Shown here: one piece after another, positions 26,239 through 40,133 of the stretch
Numbering within the stretch: the stretch's first letter is position 1
Layout: each line of letters opens with the position of its first letter
NCBI RefSeq assembly: GCF_002078875.1
Contig: NC_034412.1
Location: forward strand, 28,066,746-28,130,745
Source: Numida meleagris
Lineage: Eukaryota > Chordata > Aves > Galliformes > Numididae
DNA length: 64,000 bases
Direction of reading: 5' to 3'
Position numbers and translations under genes: made by a program
Notes under the pieces: model-generated
What the model was told of the DNA's origin: nothing
The model's database searches: none
What the model saw: the letters and a program-made list of their open reading frames with translations, nothing else

Positions 26239-26930
26239 GACATTTTATTTAAAAGGTCCCGGCTTAAAGTAAATTGAAAATAGGTTATAATTAATCACCC
26301 ATGAAACACTTCCTCTGAGATGCATGAAAAAAGAATCTGCAATCAACTTCACTGTGCTTTAGCTAGTGTAAAAGACACAAAAGTTACTAATGAAAGCTAC
26401 CAGCATACAGTAATCCTGACTCGAAGCCAGCGTGTTGGCCTCTCTGATATTAATGGTAAGACTTCACTACTGCAGTTTTGTAGAAGTAATGGAAGAAATT
26501 TTGATAAACTGGGTCCATTTCATTGTACAACAAGGGCTCTAAAATTTTCCTCAGTAATTCCTGCCTATGTTGAAACAGCAGAAAACACACCAATACGTAT
26601 CTTCTAAAAGATACTCAGCTGTGGTATTTAAAATGGATCAACAAACATATAAGATGTATTTTGTTTCATCATAAGAAATATCCCTACAAACACTACTCTT
26701 ACCACTCTCAAAAGAATTCTTCAAGATACACTCTAGAAATACGAATCAACTATACAGTATTCAGTGGTATGGTATTTCCTAATGAAATCACTAATAAAAA
26801 AACACCGATGGTTACATGTGCAGTCATGGGTCTGTGTTTGCATAACCCAATGAACTGCTTCAACATATGTGCAGAAATCAACCCATTAAGTTCTCATCAA
26901 GAACAGAAGGAGAGATGCACTAAAGCTTCA

Positions 26931-26946
26931 ATATATATATATATAT
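26931..26946. repeat. (AT)8 microsatellite
   Basis: Uninterrupted alternating AT over 16 bases, preceded by CTTCA and followed by TTTCAACTGCC. A plain dinucleotide tract. Confidence 0.95.
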
Positions 26947-29140
26947 TTCAACTGCCAATGTATTATTTGGAAAAATCCTTTAGCAATTGAAATCATACAT
27001 TCTCAGGAGAACAGGTTTTTTTTTTTGTTTTTTTTCAGATTTTAACAAGTCTGCCTTTCAGTTTTTTAAAAGATATAACTACAAAATATATTTCAAATTC
27101 TCTACCTATTTTTCTGAGAGAAGAATTAAATAGCACTTGACTATTTCATTCATTGTCAGAGAGAACAAAGAACATACATTAGATCAACAGAGTATCCCCG
27201 TACATATGGAGTCTTACAAAAGTATACTGCATGTATGCCATCACAAGGGTATCTTTGGGTATCATGTTGCTAAGGAAACCAACACTGCACCCAACAATTT
27301 CAAACACATTTTACTATTAAACAGGGTAGGTATTTGTTTTATTTTTAATTATTTATTTTTAAACAAGGAAATAAAACTAGCACACAAGGCTACAGAAGAG
27401 TTCTCAACTGCCAACAGTATGCTAAGCTAAGAAAATCTTAACATCTGAAATACAAAGTTTTTCCATTCCACAGTCTTTGTGTACTGATGCAACTTCAGAA
27501 GCTTGTTCAAAAGGAAGTATAACAGCAGAAAGTTTGGATGTAACTGTTTTTGCACATAACAGAAGATGGGGCAGATAAACCCCGACATTTTCTTTGACTT
27601 GTTAAGAAGTCCAAAACTTTGCGAAACCTTCACTGGTGAACTATTCACATCAGACTGTTGTTTCAATTCAATGGCATAAGATAAAATACCATGAAAATAT
27701 ACTATCCCATTTAAAGGAAACTAAAGCGAGCTTGCTACAAAGAGATGTGTTTTGAAAATTTAGCTAGCAGCATATCCATTAAAAGAAGGATGAATAAAGG
27801 AACTATGTTACACACGTTTCAGCTCATGTTTTCCTGTTGTTTCACAGAACATTACACAATCTCTATTCAATACCTGTATCTGCTTTATCTGTCTTGGTCC
27901 ATCTGCTCTGCAAATGTTCTCACAAAGCAGTTTCCCATAGCAACATCAAATATCACAGTCCCAGTCTTCTGCTGAAGCACTAACTGATCCACTTCTGAAT
28001 TTCAAGCACTATCTTTTTTTCTGCTGTACTTAAGTAAATAAGAAATAAATGGAGTCTTTCATCAGAGAAAAAGCACACATGAATGAAAGAAATACCCATG
28101 AACATAACCCCTGCAATTAGGGGTTTTGTTCTGTATTATCAAGTCATTTTTGAACAGAATGATATTTTACCTATACGGCAGGGGTAGGAAATAAAATAAC
28201 CGATGACCTGTTGATAGTTTTTACTTGATTAAAATTTCAGAATCTTTATCTTACATATAGAAAAGCAAATCATGCATAAGATTTAAGGAATAAGAATATA
28301 CTATGCTGGATGTAAGTTTTGGAATGAAAAGCTCAACATTATCTGCCTACTTTGGGAAAACAAACATTGTCTACAAGCTATTGGTTTATCAAAATTTTTC
28401 ATCTTCGTGCTTACAATGATCAAGGAAATAAAAATGAAAGGCAATTTTTGCAATACATTTTCACACGAGTTAAATGCAATTAACAATAACAGTAATTTCC
28501 AAGAAAACCTGAAATTTCAACAGAGAATCTACCTTGAGAAACCCTGCTCAATTCTAAGCAGTAGCAAGCATATACAAGATTGATTTTTAAGTGAAGGTCT
28601 TTTGAAAAACCAAAAAAAAAAAAAATCAGTAAATATCATAAATTAGTTTTGAGTACAAGGGTGCTGTGCATTTATGGTGAAACTGTAACAGACTTGTTAA
28701 TTCATTAATTCAGAGCTTTCACAATAGGTCAGTTTCCCTAAGGTCTAATATTTGCATTTTAGATTTGTCGACCCAAAACCACCAGAAGCAGCTAGGAACA
28801 GGCCCTCTAGTGAGTGAAACAGTAATCAAAGGTTCTGGATCACTTCTACACCATTGTTCTGTATTTTATAACTTGGAGCTACTTCAAAAAAAATGAACTG
28901 AATTTGAATTTGGACCAAACAGACTTTATAGTTTAATACAGATCTCTGATCTTCCCAATGAAGTTCTTCCGTAGAGGAGTTCTGATGTTCTTTGATGGAA
29001 GGGCTTCTTTGCTTATCTTGAACATAAATAATACTATGTACTATATAACAAATCTGGCATTTCTACAGACCACAGAAGAGATCTACCACAGGAGGACCAA
29101 TCCTCTTGTCTGCTGCATGCAGAAGTCTGGTTAGCTTTGT

Positions 29141-29185
29141 TAATAAATAAATAATTAAATAAATAAATAAAATAAATAAATAAAT
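29141..29185. repeat. (TAAA)n microsatellite
   Basis: About eleven units of TAAA/AATA over 45 bases, with two interruptions (TAATTAAAT near 29,152 and one extra A near 29,171). Interrupted tracts of this kind are usually less variable than pure ones. Confidence 0.95.
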
Positions 29186-30165
29186 GCAAGCATTGCTGGG
29201 CAGATAAACACAAAATAAATACAAAAGCTCTTTGCCTGCAAGAAGAGCGCCACACGAAATCTCTCTCTACAACAGCATAATATTACTTAGGTGAGCTTAC
29301 ACTGCCTGCAATTATTGACAACTTCTATCCACAGTTTATTTCTTGAGCAAAACCAAGCAGTAGTGATTTGCCATCAGTCACTAAGGAAATGCTAAAATAA
29401 TTTAATTCCTTAATTGCATGAACTTAATACATGCATTTTATTATCCTTTACTATATACAACTTTTACTTTTGTTTTCTGATAAATTGATCTACACATTTA
29501 AGACAAATATTTCAGCCAAAATTAGAGTGCTATTCTTAAGTACATTGCTACATGTTTTCATCGAGCCTCAATTATTCTGTTTTGCTTTTCCACAGGAGGA
29601 TTAGATCTCCACTAATTTTAATGTACCACAGAAAAAAAATGTCAGTGATAAAATTATCAGGAATAGCCAGCTTCATTACATGCAACAGATACATGTGAAC
29701 TATATAATTGGCTAAAAGATGAGAACATTTTGAAAAATAGTTTTCAAAGATGCTACTTCAAAATAATGATCTAAGCTAAGAATAAAATATGAAATCTTAA
29801 AGGACTAACATCTTGCTTTCTCTGACAGTGTCTGAAAGACTATAAAAGCCTTTAAATTATTAGAATTTATTCCAGAAACAGCTAAGCAGCCCCTACCGTA
29901 TTCATTTATCCTTTGTCCTTTTAAGCTTTCAGGGTGCTGTGTAGCCATAGTAACTATGCCTTTCCTCTGTAAAATCCATTAGCTGGTTTCAATCTGGAAT
30001 TCAATGCTACCGTAAAATCAAAGCCAAAGATTAAAAAATATATACGATAAAGAAAGATTATTGTGACAAGCATTTATTTTAGAAGCAGTTTCTGCATCTT
30101 TATTCTTTATCCACAACAGCAAAAGAAACCAAAAGTTTAAAAGGACATCAAAAGATCAATTCAAA

Positions 30166-30582
30166 ATGTCTTTTAAACCTTGGTCACCATCAGGAATCAC
30201 ACATTTCCATCTCAAATCAGACCTCACAGCAGAACTAGCTGTTCTCCACATTAAGCCAGTCAGCGCAACTGGCTGGCTGACCACCAGTGACGAAGGACAA
30301 CACATGAGCTTGCCCCTCTCAATTGCATTTCCCTGCCAGCAGCAGGCTAAAATAAAGGTATCAGGAAGACCAGGATTTGCACTGCAAAATACTGGATTCC
30401 TCTTCCATGTGGACAACTTTGAAATAAGGCAAGTGTTGCAGAAGTCTAGACTAAGCTTTATCAGATCATATTTGGATATGATGATTTTTGTCATGGGAGC
30501 CCTGAGACACTTGAGCACCAGCTTAGTCCTGACACCAGTTACACAAGAACTAGCCCTAGTGGCGCTGCCATGGTTTGCTTGA
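30166..30582 (+). other. 138-codon open frame, coding status doubtful
   Basis: The longest open frame outside recognisable repeats. It starts at an ATG and ends with TGA. The predicted product has no family I recognise, no signal peptide, and one mildly hydrophobic stretch near residues 98-125 (IRSYLDMMIFVMGALRHLST). The opposite strand is also open for 120 codons over nearly the same bases (30,156-30,518), which suggests a locally stop-poor composition and not selection for protein. No promoter, splice sites or poly(A) signal clearly frame it. It could be a remnant of an unknown repeat, part of a non-coding transcript, or chance. Confidence 0.15.
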
Positions 30583-32047
30583 ATCCTCCTGGCCAGCAGT
30601 TACACCTGGGACCTAGCAGGAACTACACTTTTCAGCAAGGAATACTGAATCAGCAGTGTTGGAAAATATTGCACAGGCCACTAACTTAAGGACTCCTCAA
30701 GTATTCAATGTATTAGATAGTACATTCCTTAATTAAAAATTTTCACTGTTACCTCAGCTGTTGAGCTGTCAAGTTCAAATTCTGCCCTATTCATTTTACA
30801 CTTCTGTTCACATCTGCATTAAGTAAAATGAAGCATGACTCAGACAAAAGTGAAACGTCTGCCGTACTAAGAAAGCTTTGTTAGTACTTCTATCTGTTAT
30901 CAAATATGTTCCATTTATTACGGAATTCTTGAATATTAAAAAAGCTCTAAATTCACACAGCATTACACAAAATAGTATTTGAAAAATCAATGTTCCTTCC
31001 ATGCCCAAACCATGATGATACTCTCCTGTACAAACTGGCACAAATAATGGGTGTTGGCATGAAGCACAAGAATACACCTGAAGGAAAACGTAAACATAAA
31101 ATAGGATCTATCTAGTCTTTATGTCCTATACTACCACCAAGAACCAAAATAATATAAAAACAAAAGCAGTGTGCTGGAACCATGAGTGACAGTGTCCCTG
31201 AGCACCATCCCTACAGAAGCTGAATTGTGTCTGTTCCAACAGGGAGAAAGCAGAATTCCCACTAACAACTGAAGAAATATCAGCATTTTATTTCCACTTC
31301 CTAGCTGCTCCTTCTGCTGTCTCTCACGCTTTTTACTACAAGCAGAAACACTGCAGTCATTTGAAGAAGAAAACCAACATTTCTCAAGATTTACCCAAAT
31401 CAAAAAATTCTACTCCCCTCTCATATAGTTCATAATTCATTCAAGTTGGTAGCAGAGCTCCCACAGATTTCACTAGGGCAAAGATTTCATTATCTGTATC
31501 TTTATGAGACGTTGGAATTCAAGGCTATGCTTTCTGTCACTATGGTAGAGGACAAAGTCGCATCATCATAGTTTCTGCATCCAACTTGGCCAATGAGTCT
31601 GTCATTTCCAGCTGGTGCCCTATCTAAAACAGAATGGCAGCATGTTTTGGAAGTCACAGTGTGAAGTCCAATAGTAACCCCAACTTTCCTGGGAGTTCAA
31701 CACAAAGAAAGAGGCAGAAAATTCATCTTTCCAAACCTTCTTTGCACTGCCCTTCAAATAAAAACAGAAGTAAATTCACTTTAAAATCTAGTGAGTACAT
31801 TGAGAAAGGCAGGGATGTTCTTAACAGTTAGAACATTTTGACAAGACATTAGAAATCCACACTGAATTAAGCATTCCCAAGCAGTAAGAAATTCAATGTC
31901 AGAAACCTTACTACTAGAAACCAAAAACCTCTTCTTAACTATGATGATGCTGTAATTCCATCTATCAGGCTACAGAACAAAGTACTTTCCACATATGTCA
32001 GCAGTACAACCTGTGAACAATAATATTTGGAGAGGAGAGCAAGATAC

Positions 32048-32104
32048 AGTTGGACTGGATGATCTTGGAGGTCTTTTCCAACCTCGGTGATTCTATGATT
32101 CTAT
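32048..32104 (+). mobile_element. CR1 LINE 3' tip
   Basis: TTGGACTGGATGATCTTGGA, GGTCTTTTCCAACCT and the tail GATTCTATGATTCTATA form the last 55-60 bases of a CR1 element in plus orientation. The two tandem ATTCTATG-like units are the CR1 3' microsatellite. Confidence 0.88.
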
Positions 32105-33236
32105 ATACCAGCACTTTCTCCACCCAGAATTATTGTTGCAAAACGCTTATACAGGGAAGCAGCACTGATTGGACAACTCACAAGAAATTAAATCAAGCTC
32201 TGGGAATAGAGATTACCTAAGGGTGGAGAGTTGAAAACAAAACTCAGAAAATCTGGAAATTCGATACAAAATGAATAGGTGTAGGTGTTCTCAGAAGACT
32301 TGCGAGTATGTTGCTACAGAATCCAATGAGAGTTTTTGCAAACTGTCCAACTTTGAATGTCTTCAAAACAGAATAAATTTTTGACTCCCACAAGCTTCAT
32401 GTAAGAGTATTGCACACCACTCTCTTTCAGCGTGCTTATTTTTGTTATCTTAGCATCCACCTACATTTATTCCATACTTGTTTATTGTTTTTTTTCCTTT
32501 CAAAATTCAAAAGCAATTCTTCCTTCCTTTTTAAAGTTGATCCTCTATTTTATTTAATAAAACTAAAGAAATCCCAACACGTAAACCCATAGCTTTGGGT
32601 TTTGCTGCATTAAATTCTAAGATCTTAATGTCTTCAAAGTCCTAAGAATGTTCTAGCAAGTTTAAATTATAAAGTAGGCTTCTCCAAAACCTGTGGAACT
32701 GGTTAAACTTGGAATAGGACCAGTCTTGGAAAGTTCAATTTTCCATGACATTAGAAAACAACAGAAGACCCCACGAATAAAATAACCTGGTAATATCTTT
32801 ACCAGAGGAAACTTGGAGAGGTTGTTTTCTATGAGTGAGGATATGACTGTTTTCACAGCAGCCTCCCTGCTCACCTCCATTCCAACATGCTGCAGTTGTC
32901 ATAGCTACCATTTTACACAGCCATAGACCGAGTAATGATCTCACATTCAATAAAACCCCAAAGGCTCTGAGCTTGTACAATAATTCAGGATTTGCGAAGA
33001 AATTTTGCCATGAAATTTCACTGAAAGATTGTCAGGTGCCAAGGTGCATTCAGACAAAAGCTTGTTTTGAAGAGTGAATATTTCATTTGCAGTTCTGTCA
33101 CAATGAAGGTATAGGAACTGAAACCATGGCGTGACTCATTGATTACATTCTGATCATTCAGACAAGTAATTTTAATGATAATTCAAGATGATTTAAATAA
33201 TGAATTGGAACCAAATGTAACCAGGTTTCTCTTTCC

Positions 33237-33267
<31 letters not shown>

Positions 33268-33871
33268 ACAAAAATCTTAAACTGTTTCCTAAGTCACACC
33301 AGAGTAAGCAGAACCTGAGCCCTCGGGAGCTCTTACGGATTCATGTTCCCTGCAGAGTTTCTACACATCCAAGTGAATGAGAACGTCAATCAAGAGCACA
33401 AAATACACAAAGAGCAACCATTCTCCTAAGCTTTAGGGATGACAAAAGTCACAGCGATGACAATCTAAAAGGCAGGTGTTAAGCTCATAACAGGTAAGTC
33501 ACTGAATTTAGAACCCATCCAGGTTACACTGATATGATGCTGAGGCAAAGGTATCTAACAAAGTTATGACAATGTCATATCCATCCACCCATTAGCATAT
33601 CAACAATTTGTAAATCATAGTCAGAATAGCAGTAGCTCAACAGTATTAAGGAGAACAATGTGAGAAGGTTATTTTCATATTCATGTTGTGAAATCCTGTG
33701 ATCTTTCATATGCAGAACAACATCATCCTGCACTTGCTTTCTTAAAATGCTGTTCTTACATGAATGTACTTGAAAATTTCATGCTGGTTCTAACCTTAGA
33801 ATAACAATGACAAAAAGCCATCTGTGAGAACCCAGCCCTTTGCAATATATGCATTTATTTCTTAGTCTCTC
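32105..33871. other. AT-rich non-coding DNA
   Basis: Nothing recognised except a run of about 22 A at 33,242-33,263. The run could be the tail of a retrocopy, but no source transcript was recognised upstream of it. Confidence 0.5.
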
Positions 33872-33918
33872 TGGGAGCTCCAGAGTCTGCTTCCAACCTC
33901 AACTTTTCTGTGATTCTG
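33872..33918 (+). mobile_element. probable CR1 LINE 3' tip, degraded
   Basis: GGGAGCTCCAGAGTCTGCTT, CCAACCTCAAC and TTCTGTGATTCTG follow the order and spacing of the CR1 3' terminus ('ctccagaggtcccttccaacctcaac..ttctgtgattctg') with several differences and one short deletion. Length and decay keep confidence moderate. Confidence 0.5.
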
Positions 33919-35482
33919 CTCAGAATGAACAGCTCTGGCTTAAAACAGAACTTGCTTGAGGTTTCTCTCCCACAGTGAGAATTAAAGTGCCTGTTCAATT
34001 CTTTCTTACAATCCACTTTGTTGTTGCACAGTGTCAGACTTCATGAGCAACTAAACTCATATATTCTCATGATTAGCTATTTAAAAGGGACAATTCTTAT
34101 ATTCATCAGTACCACTGATGCCCAACTAATTTCCAAACATCAATCCTTGCTTGGCATTTGCAAACAAGAGAAGTGAGACACTTAAAACATACCTTAAATT
34201 AAGAACAGAGAAGAGAGTTTATAGGGGCAAGTACTCTGCAGTTTCTCAGCTGCCTTTCAAAAACGATTTCATACTGCGATCACTTGGATTTTAGTGTATA
34301 AATTTTTCCAAGTATCAACTGTTTTCCCACTCCTGGTAAATTTTGCCTGTGATATCTACCACAATTAAGCTCCAAGCACCCTCACTACTATACAAAATAG
34401 ATCTTGCATTTCACTCCAAATTTTAAAAAAGGATTCTCTGCATTTGTAACCCTCTGTGAAGTTAGTGGTACCTCTTCTTTCGTATTTCACGCTTATGAGA
34501 AGACTTTTAAAATTTAAATGGTATGTAACACATCTGTAACCTCCTTTTATGTTGAGTTTTGATGCTTTGCAAATAGAATATTCATCTAGCATTTAAACTA
34601 ATACTTAATTGAAGAAAATTCAGTTCTGCATAGCTCATGAATTTGATAATTCACAATACCTACTTGTCAAGGGATATCCAGCAAGCTGTCATGTGGAAGT
34701 ACCACACAGGAGTTATTACACATATCTACATCCTCCAAAATACTACCTCCCATTTAAGAACCACACTCCTCATACAGGTGCAGGGAGACATTCTACCTCT
34801 TCCTGAAACATTTCCTCCTATCTCTGAATCCAGTTAGATTTTCTTTCCTCAATTAAAATCAGGACCAGTTTCTTTTCATTCTGCAGAATTCATTTTAGCC
34901 TATGTCTCTTCAAATGCTTTCGGTCACCAGTAGGCTGTTCCAATGATTCTTCTAGGTGCAAGGAAGAAAGTAACTCTAAGGAAATTTAAAAAAAAAAAAA
35001 GGGCCTTTGGGACATTACTGATCAAGTGTTTATGAATCTACATCCTCAGAATCTAAAACTAAGTGTAAGATAAGACACACAAACTTTGCTGAGTCACACA
35101 TACAGATGACTAGCATTCCTCACAGCTAAACCAATAAGGTCTTACCTAATGACTTCAGGAAAGTCCATTTGAATTCTTCCACATTTAATTCACATATAAT
35201 GAAAATGTTACCTCAAAGTTCAGATTAAAAAAATGTTTCAATTAGTGCCTAAGGTAACCCAAGGTAACAGGAGAAATATGCATAACAGTCTCTTACAAGT
35301 GCTAGCCTCTCCGACAATTTTTTTCAGTCTAAAATTCAGCATATTGTATTCTTAAAACTTTAATTGTATAAATCCTCTACTTTCTCTGCTAGAGAAGATA
35401 CATTGTTACACCTTCACATCAATTAAACCAAATCCTAAAACTGTAATTCCTCTAGAACACTTCTGAAATGCATTAGCCAGAC
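33919..35482. other. AT-rich non-coding DNA, nothing recognised
   Basis: No exon or repeat recognised. Only short chance open frames. Confidence 0.5.
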
Positions 35483-35645
35483 AATCACAGAAGCACAGAC
35501 TGACTGAGGTTGAAGGGCTCTTTGGGTCCATCAGGCCCAGCCCCAGCAAGACCATCCAGAACAGCCACCCAGGCCTGTGTCCAGGCAGCTCTGGGAGATC
35601 TCCAAGGAGGAGAATCCACTGCCTCTCTGGGTGAGTCTCTTCCTC
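35483..35645 (-). mobile_element. CR1 LINE 3' fragment, old
   Basis: The plus strand reads AATCACAGAAGCACAGACTG, ACTGAGGTTGAAGGGCTCTT, then a degraded 'agcaggnccnnncagagc' block, TCTCCAAGGAGGAGAATCCA and CTGCCTCTCTGGGTGAG. This is the reverse complement of the final 160 bases of an older CR1 subfamily. Similarity fades after 35,645. GC content is visibly higher than in the flanks. Confidence 0.75.
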
Positions 35646-38600
35646 ACAGCTCCAGCTGCTCCCCCTTCCAGCCGAACAGGACACAGAACCTAAAGAAAGC
35701 TGCTAACAGCACCAACTGTCCTTCGTACATGTTGACTCTTCACTGATTAGGTAGAAAACGTGGGCAATTTCAGAAGAGATTGAATAAATTCTTATGAGAA
35801 ACATCCAGTTTCTACAGATTCCTTTCTTGTATCTCAATAGCATTTGTTCTTTGCTACTTTGTGATGTTTTTTCCAATAGATTCTCCCTCAGTGAAGCATT
35901 ATGTACTGGTTAGCATGCTCTTAAGGATCCATAGCAGAAGCTAGAAGGCTTTTGTTATTAAATACTTCAGATATCAAGTTCTGCATCTGAAAGCTCAGCA
36001 TCTAAAAGCTCCATCACTGTGTACCACTTAAATAAATATCCCCATTATCAAGTGTATTTTCCACATCACCTGTAGATGCTGCAGATTGTCTTCCTATTAC
36101 AGCTGAACTGAGAAAGGAAATGACCATCTTATTATTGGCCCTAGCTGAAGATTGGACCCTTAAGGGGAAGAGAAAAAAAGGAAAAAAAATTCAAACCCAC
36201 CATTAACAGTACCAAAGCAAGCCTACCAGGAATGTTCATAGAAAAGGTCTACAAAGGATCTATATGCAAAAGTATGCTTCTGGCCTCTAAGGCAGTCCAC
36301 TCAATGTGCTGGAGGTGGAAAGAATAAGAGGAACTCATTGTTCACACTAAAGAATTTCTAAAGCACCATTTTTTTTCCCAGAGTTAGAAACAAGCAATCT
36401 GGTATGTCTCTCTCCAACTATTTGCAGGAATGTCCTCGTTTTATTCAAATTCCTTTTGTATACTCACAAAAAAGAATGATATCACTACTACTACTCCTGC
36501 TACCATAAAACTCTCTGCTAAATAGAGAATCGTGCATAAATGACTAACAAATACAGAAGAGGAAAGCTGAAGATGTAAACAAGGGAAAAAAGTAATTGAA
36601 AACATTACCCTTTGGATATCCCTGTTAACCTTTTGGCTACTAATCCAAAGAACACATATATAAATATATATAAATTAAAAACCACTCACAGCTGGAGTTC
36701 TATTTACAATAAAGTTACTAATTTTTCTGAGACCATAATTTCGTATTCTGCTCTTAATCTGACATAGTATCAAGTGTTAGGGTTCAGCCCACAACCTCAT
36801 GTGGCCACCGGCTGAGCTTAAGTACAGAGATAAGCTCATATAAGAACTCAGGAATAAACTAACTCAGGAATAATTAAGAGCAACTTACCTCAAGAAGCAA
36901 AACAGAATTGTCTGCCACTGGGAACAGCCTATCTGTGTAAAACCAGAGTTCTCTAGGTGTAAAGGACTCCTGACCTACCAGAGAAACCATCACAACTCTC
37001 TTACAGGCATTTATGAACTGAACCTGAACACAACCAAAAACTACATCTTTGTTATCAATGACAAGTAGGCCACCACATACACTTCCTCCCTAAAGAAATA
37101 AAATGCATGAATAAACCACAGACAGATGTTCAGGAGTTCCTGAACTCCTATGGCAATATGTCTGCATAACAACCAGAGCACAATTCAGTTTAAATACCCA
37201 ACGTTAAGAGGTTGGCTTCAATACCAAATACAGAGCTTAAAATCTTCAAGTCCTGAATGGATGCCTAATGATTAAGCTGCAGAACAGATGAAATGGAAGA
37301 ACTCTTGTCTAAGAAATATCAAAGTCAGGTTCAATATACTGTTTAATCTAACTACAGTTTCTAGATATTTGCACTAGAAATAATTTCACGAATTCAAATT
37401 ACTAAAACATCAGTAAGAAACAAGATAAATCTATCATAATTAGTAGCAGACAGCACATGTTTTTGTGTTTGTAGTTTTTTCTGTAAGCAACAGACTAACA
37501 CCATAACAAAACCAAAACCTGACATATGGTTTGCTGCTAGTTGATAAATCCTCAATAGAATGAAAGTCATTGCATACCAGTCCAACAGCTAGATAGTATT
37601 GGATCTTAGGCGTAGTCAAAGAGTTTCTTTTGTCCTTCTCTCATTTCTGTTAGTTTAAGGACCTCCTTTTCTAATATTCATATATGCCCAGGGCACTTCT
37701 TTTTCCCCTCTTCCTTCAGATCCATGTTTTAATTATCACAGAAGCAAGAGCTCCAGTATTTCACTTCTTGATCCTTTGTGAATTTAAAAAAATAAAGACA
37801 ATATCTATAATAGTTTGGGTTGTTGTTTTTTTGCTGTCTGGTTGATTGCATTCATAAACATAGTGTATGGGACTCAAGGGACTAGTCTAATTAAGAAGTC
37901 AAATTGCGATGCTGATTACAGACACTTCTCAAACTTTAAAATCAACAGTTCTCAGAATAATCTCAAATCTTGTACATGATTTCAGGAAACAATTACGCTT
38001 TTCCGTTTCATCAGACTATTACAATCTTCACATCAGAGAAAGACTTACATGACGAATTTATTTATTTTTTTAATTTGCTTTCTAAGAGCACCTTACACTA
38101 CCACTTCACTTAAATGTTTGCAGTAAAAAAAAATAATAATTTATATGCTGTGAAATATTCTCATAGTTTGTGATTAAAATTAGTTTAGAATTAGGATGGA
38201 TGCTTCCCTGTCTTGCTTTAAAGTTACATTTTTCCCCATCTAAGAAAGCAAAATAATTTTTGCATTAAATGTCAGTTTATCTCTGCAATGATTGGAATTA
38301 GCTGTCTAATTTCAAGTCAAATTAATTCAGCAGATCTCTTTCAGAATTAATAAGTGGCATTTCCATACAAGTCATCTACAAAGCCTGATGTGAAAAACAT
38401 TTACATGGGTAAGCCCTAAAAATTTCACCAGATTTGTAGGAAAAAAAAATAAAAAAAGAACAGTTGCCATAGAGCTAATTTTAGCTGAGCTAATATTCTT
38501 TTATGGAGTAATACATAAAAGCTCAATGTTTTGAACCATAATAGCTTATTCAAATGTTTTCATCATTACCATCAACATTATCACTTCAAGCCGATGCCAC

Positions 38601-40133
38601 TAAAAAAAAAAAAAAAACACAAAAAAACACCTAAATCTCATATATATATTGCAAGTAAGTAGCCAACAGTATGATAATAACATTCTGTTCTTGGTATCAA
38701 ACTTTTTTTTTAGTTTTAAATAGCAATGATGTAGTATATATATTCTATGGTAGAGAGCAGAAAAAAAAATCAACATTGATTCTCTAGTCCCTCAAAAATG
38801 AGTAATGGGGCCAAGAAGCTCAGTAGTACAGACAGCATTAAAATACCAGTCAATTATTACTAGATGTAATACAACATTCTGAACAGACAGTATTCTGAAC
38901 AAATAAATGCAGAGTTAACTAGTGCATGGAAGCCAGCAGATATCTGAATAAAATATACAGGGAGTCCTGTTAATTTCAATTATCATCTGTGCATTCTGCA
39001 GACATCTGTACAATTCCCATAATACAACAAGGATCTATAAGTATGTGATTACAATAAAGAGCTCTGAAGATGGCAACAATTTGGGTTAAGAAAGAAAACT
39101 GAAAATAAATGGTAATGGAATAGTAACAAACTTCAAGTACCTTGTATTGCCCTTTTCCTGTGCAATTCCACATCTGTCAGACCCATAATAAAAGACCTGG
39201 GACTTGGTAAATTGCTATTTCAATTGGATGACAACAGGGTATTAAGTTGAGCGAAGTTTTGTAAGTAGATGCTCTGAGCTGCCAAGTTCCAGGGGAGTAT
39301 TTGGTCTCTAACTGAATTTTGGTGAGAAGGAGGATTTCAGTAAATCAGTGTTCCTGGACCTAAATGTAAGAGCGCAAAGTAGGTTTATGTTATCAGTTTC
39401 CTTAACAGAATGCTGGCACTGACCAATTATGGCATAGTAAGAGAGACAAGAGAGGCAACAAGGGACTGAAATACAATTGTAATGAGAGAGACTCATGAAC
39501 GATGGGCAAGTGTTGCATTGGGACACAAAACCATTTCATGGACAGCTGATTAGGGAAACTATTAGAAATAAACTCCCAGAAACTATTAGAAATAAACTAT
39601 TAGAAATAAACTAAAACTATTAGAAATAATCTTGTTCAAAATTTGTCTGTTGAAAAGGCATTCTAATAACACACACATACAATAATCCTACAGGATTTAC
39701 AAAAGCCAGAAAATCCACCAGACTTATGTGCAACTTCCAAGAGAAGTATGACACAAATACTAGAGCAGAGCAGAGCCTATCAAAATGAAGATATAAAAAC
39801 TGCTGAAAGAATTGAATCCCTACAGACCTCATGGAAATCACCAAAAGGCAACATATTGCAAACAGAGTCATAAGTGCGTATCACTTTTCAAGAAAGGCTT
39901 GATTAAAAGCTGAAAGGAAACTGACATGGACAAACAGGCCAAAGGGAAGCTTCCAGGAACGAGAAAATTAAAATCTAAATTAAAAAAAAAAACAAAAAAA
40001 CGCCATAATAAGCATAGGTTATGTCCAGATGATGATAAAAAGAATCATGCAACTTGATGAACTGAACAAAGAAATAGGTGAAAAATAGTTTGAAGAGTAA
40101 CTCATAAATCAAAGCTACGTATTAAATCCAACC
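35646..40133. other. AT-rich non-coding DNA
   Basis: No gene recognised over 4.5 kb. Holds A-rich simple tracts near 38,600 and 38,765, a TATATA-rich patch at 36,655-36,675, and the small tandem repeat at 39,558-39,629. Open frames are short. Confidence 0.5.
39558..39629. repeat. short tandem repeat, ACTATTAGAAATAA core
   Basis: Four copies of the 14-base core ACTATTAGAAATAA start at 39,558, 39,582, 39,596 and 39,616. The spacers differ (10, 0 and 6 bases), including an ACTCCCAGA-type insert after the first copy. The last core is identical to the others over its 14 bases. Probably a local slippage or segmental micro-duplication. Confidence 0.9.

Larger units (their letters stand above)
26239..32047. 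other. AT-rich non-coding DNA with microsatellites
   Basis: No gene recognised. Contains an (AT)8 tract at 26,931-26,946 and a TAAA/AATA microsatellite at 29,141-29,185. Open frames reach 138 codons at 30,166-30,582 (see the separate entry). Confidence 0.5.

Noticed and set aside
30556..30572. CCCTAGTGGCGCTGCC as a CTCF site
   Set aside because: One base is missing between TAG and GGC compared with the core motif.
33242..33263. A22 run as a processed pseudogene tail
   Set aside because: No recognisable mRNA-like sequence or flanking duplication; the same applies to the A18 run at 23,096. Treated as simple tracts.
35483..35746. 78-codon plus-strand open frame rich in proline, serine and alanine
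   Set aside because: It lies over an old minus-strand CR1 3' end and reads the non-coding 3'UTR complement.
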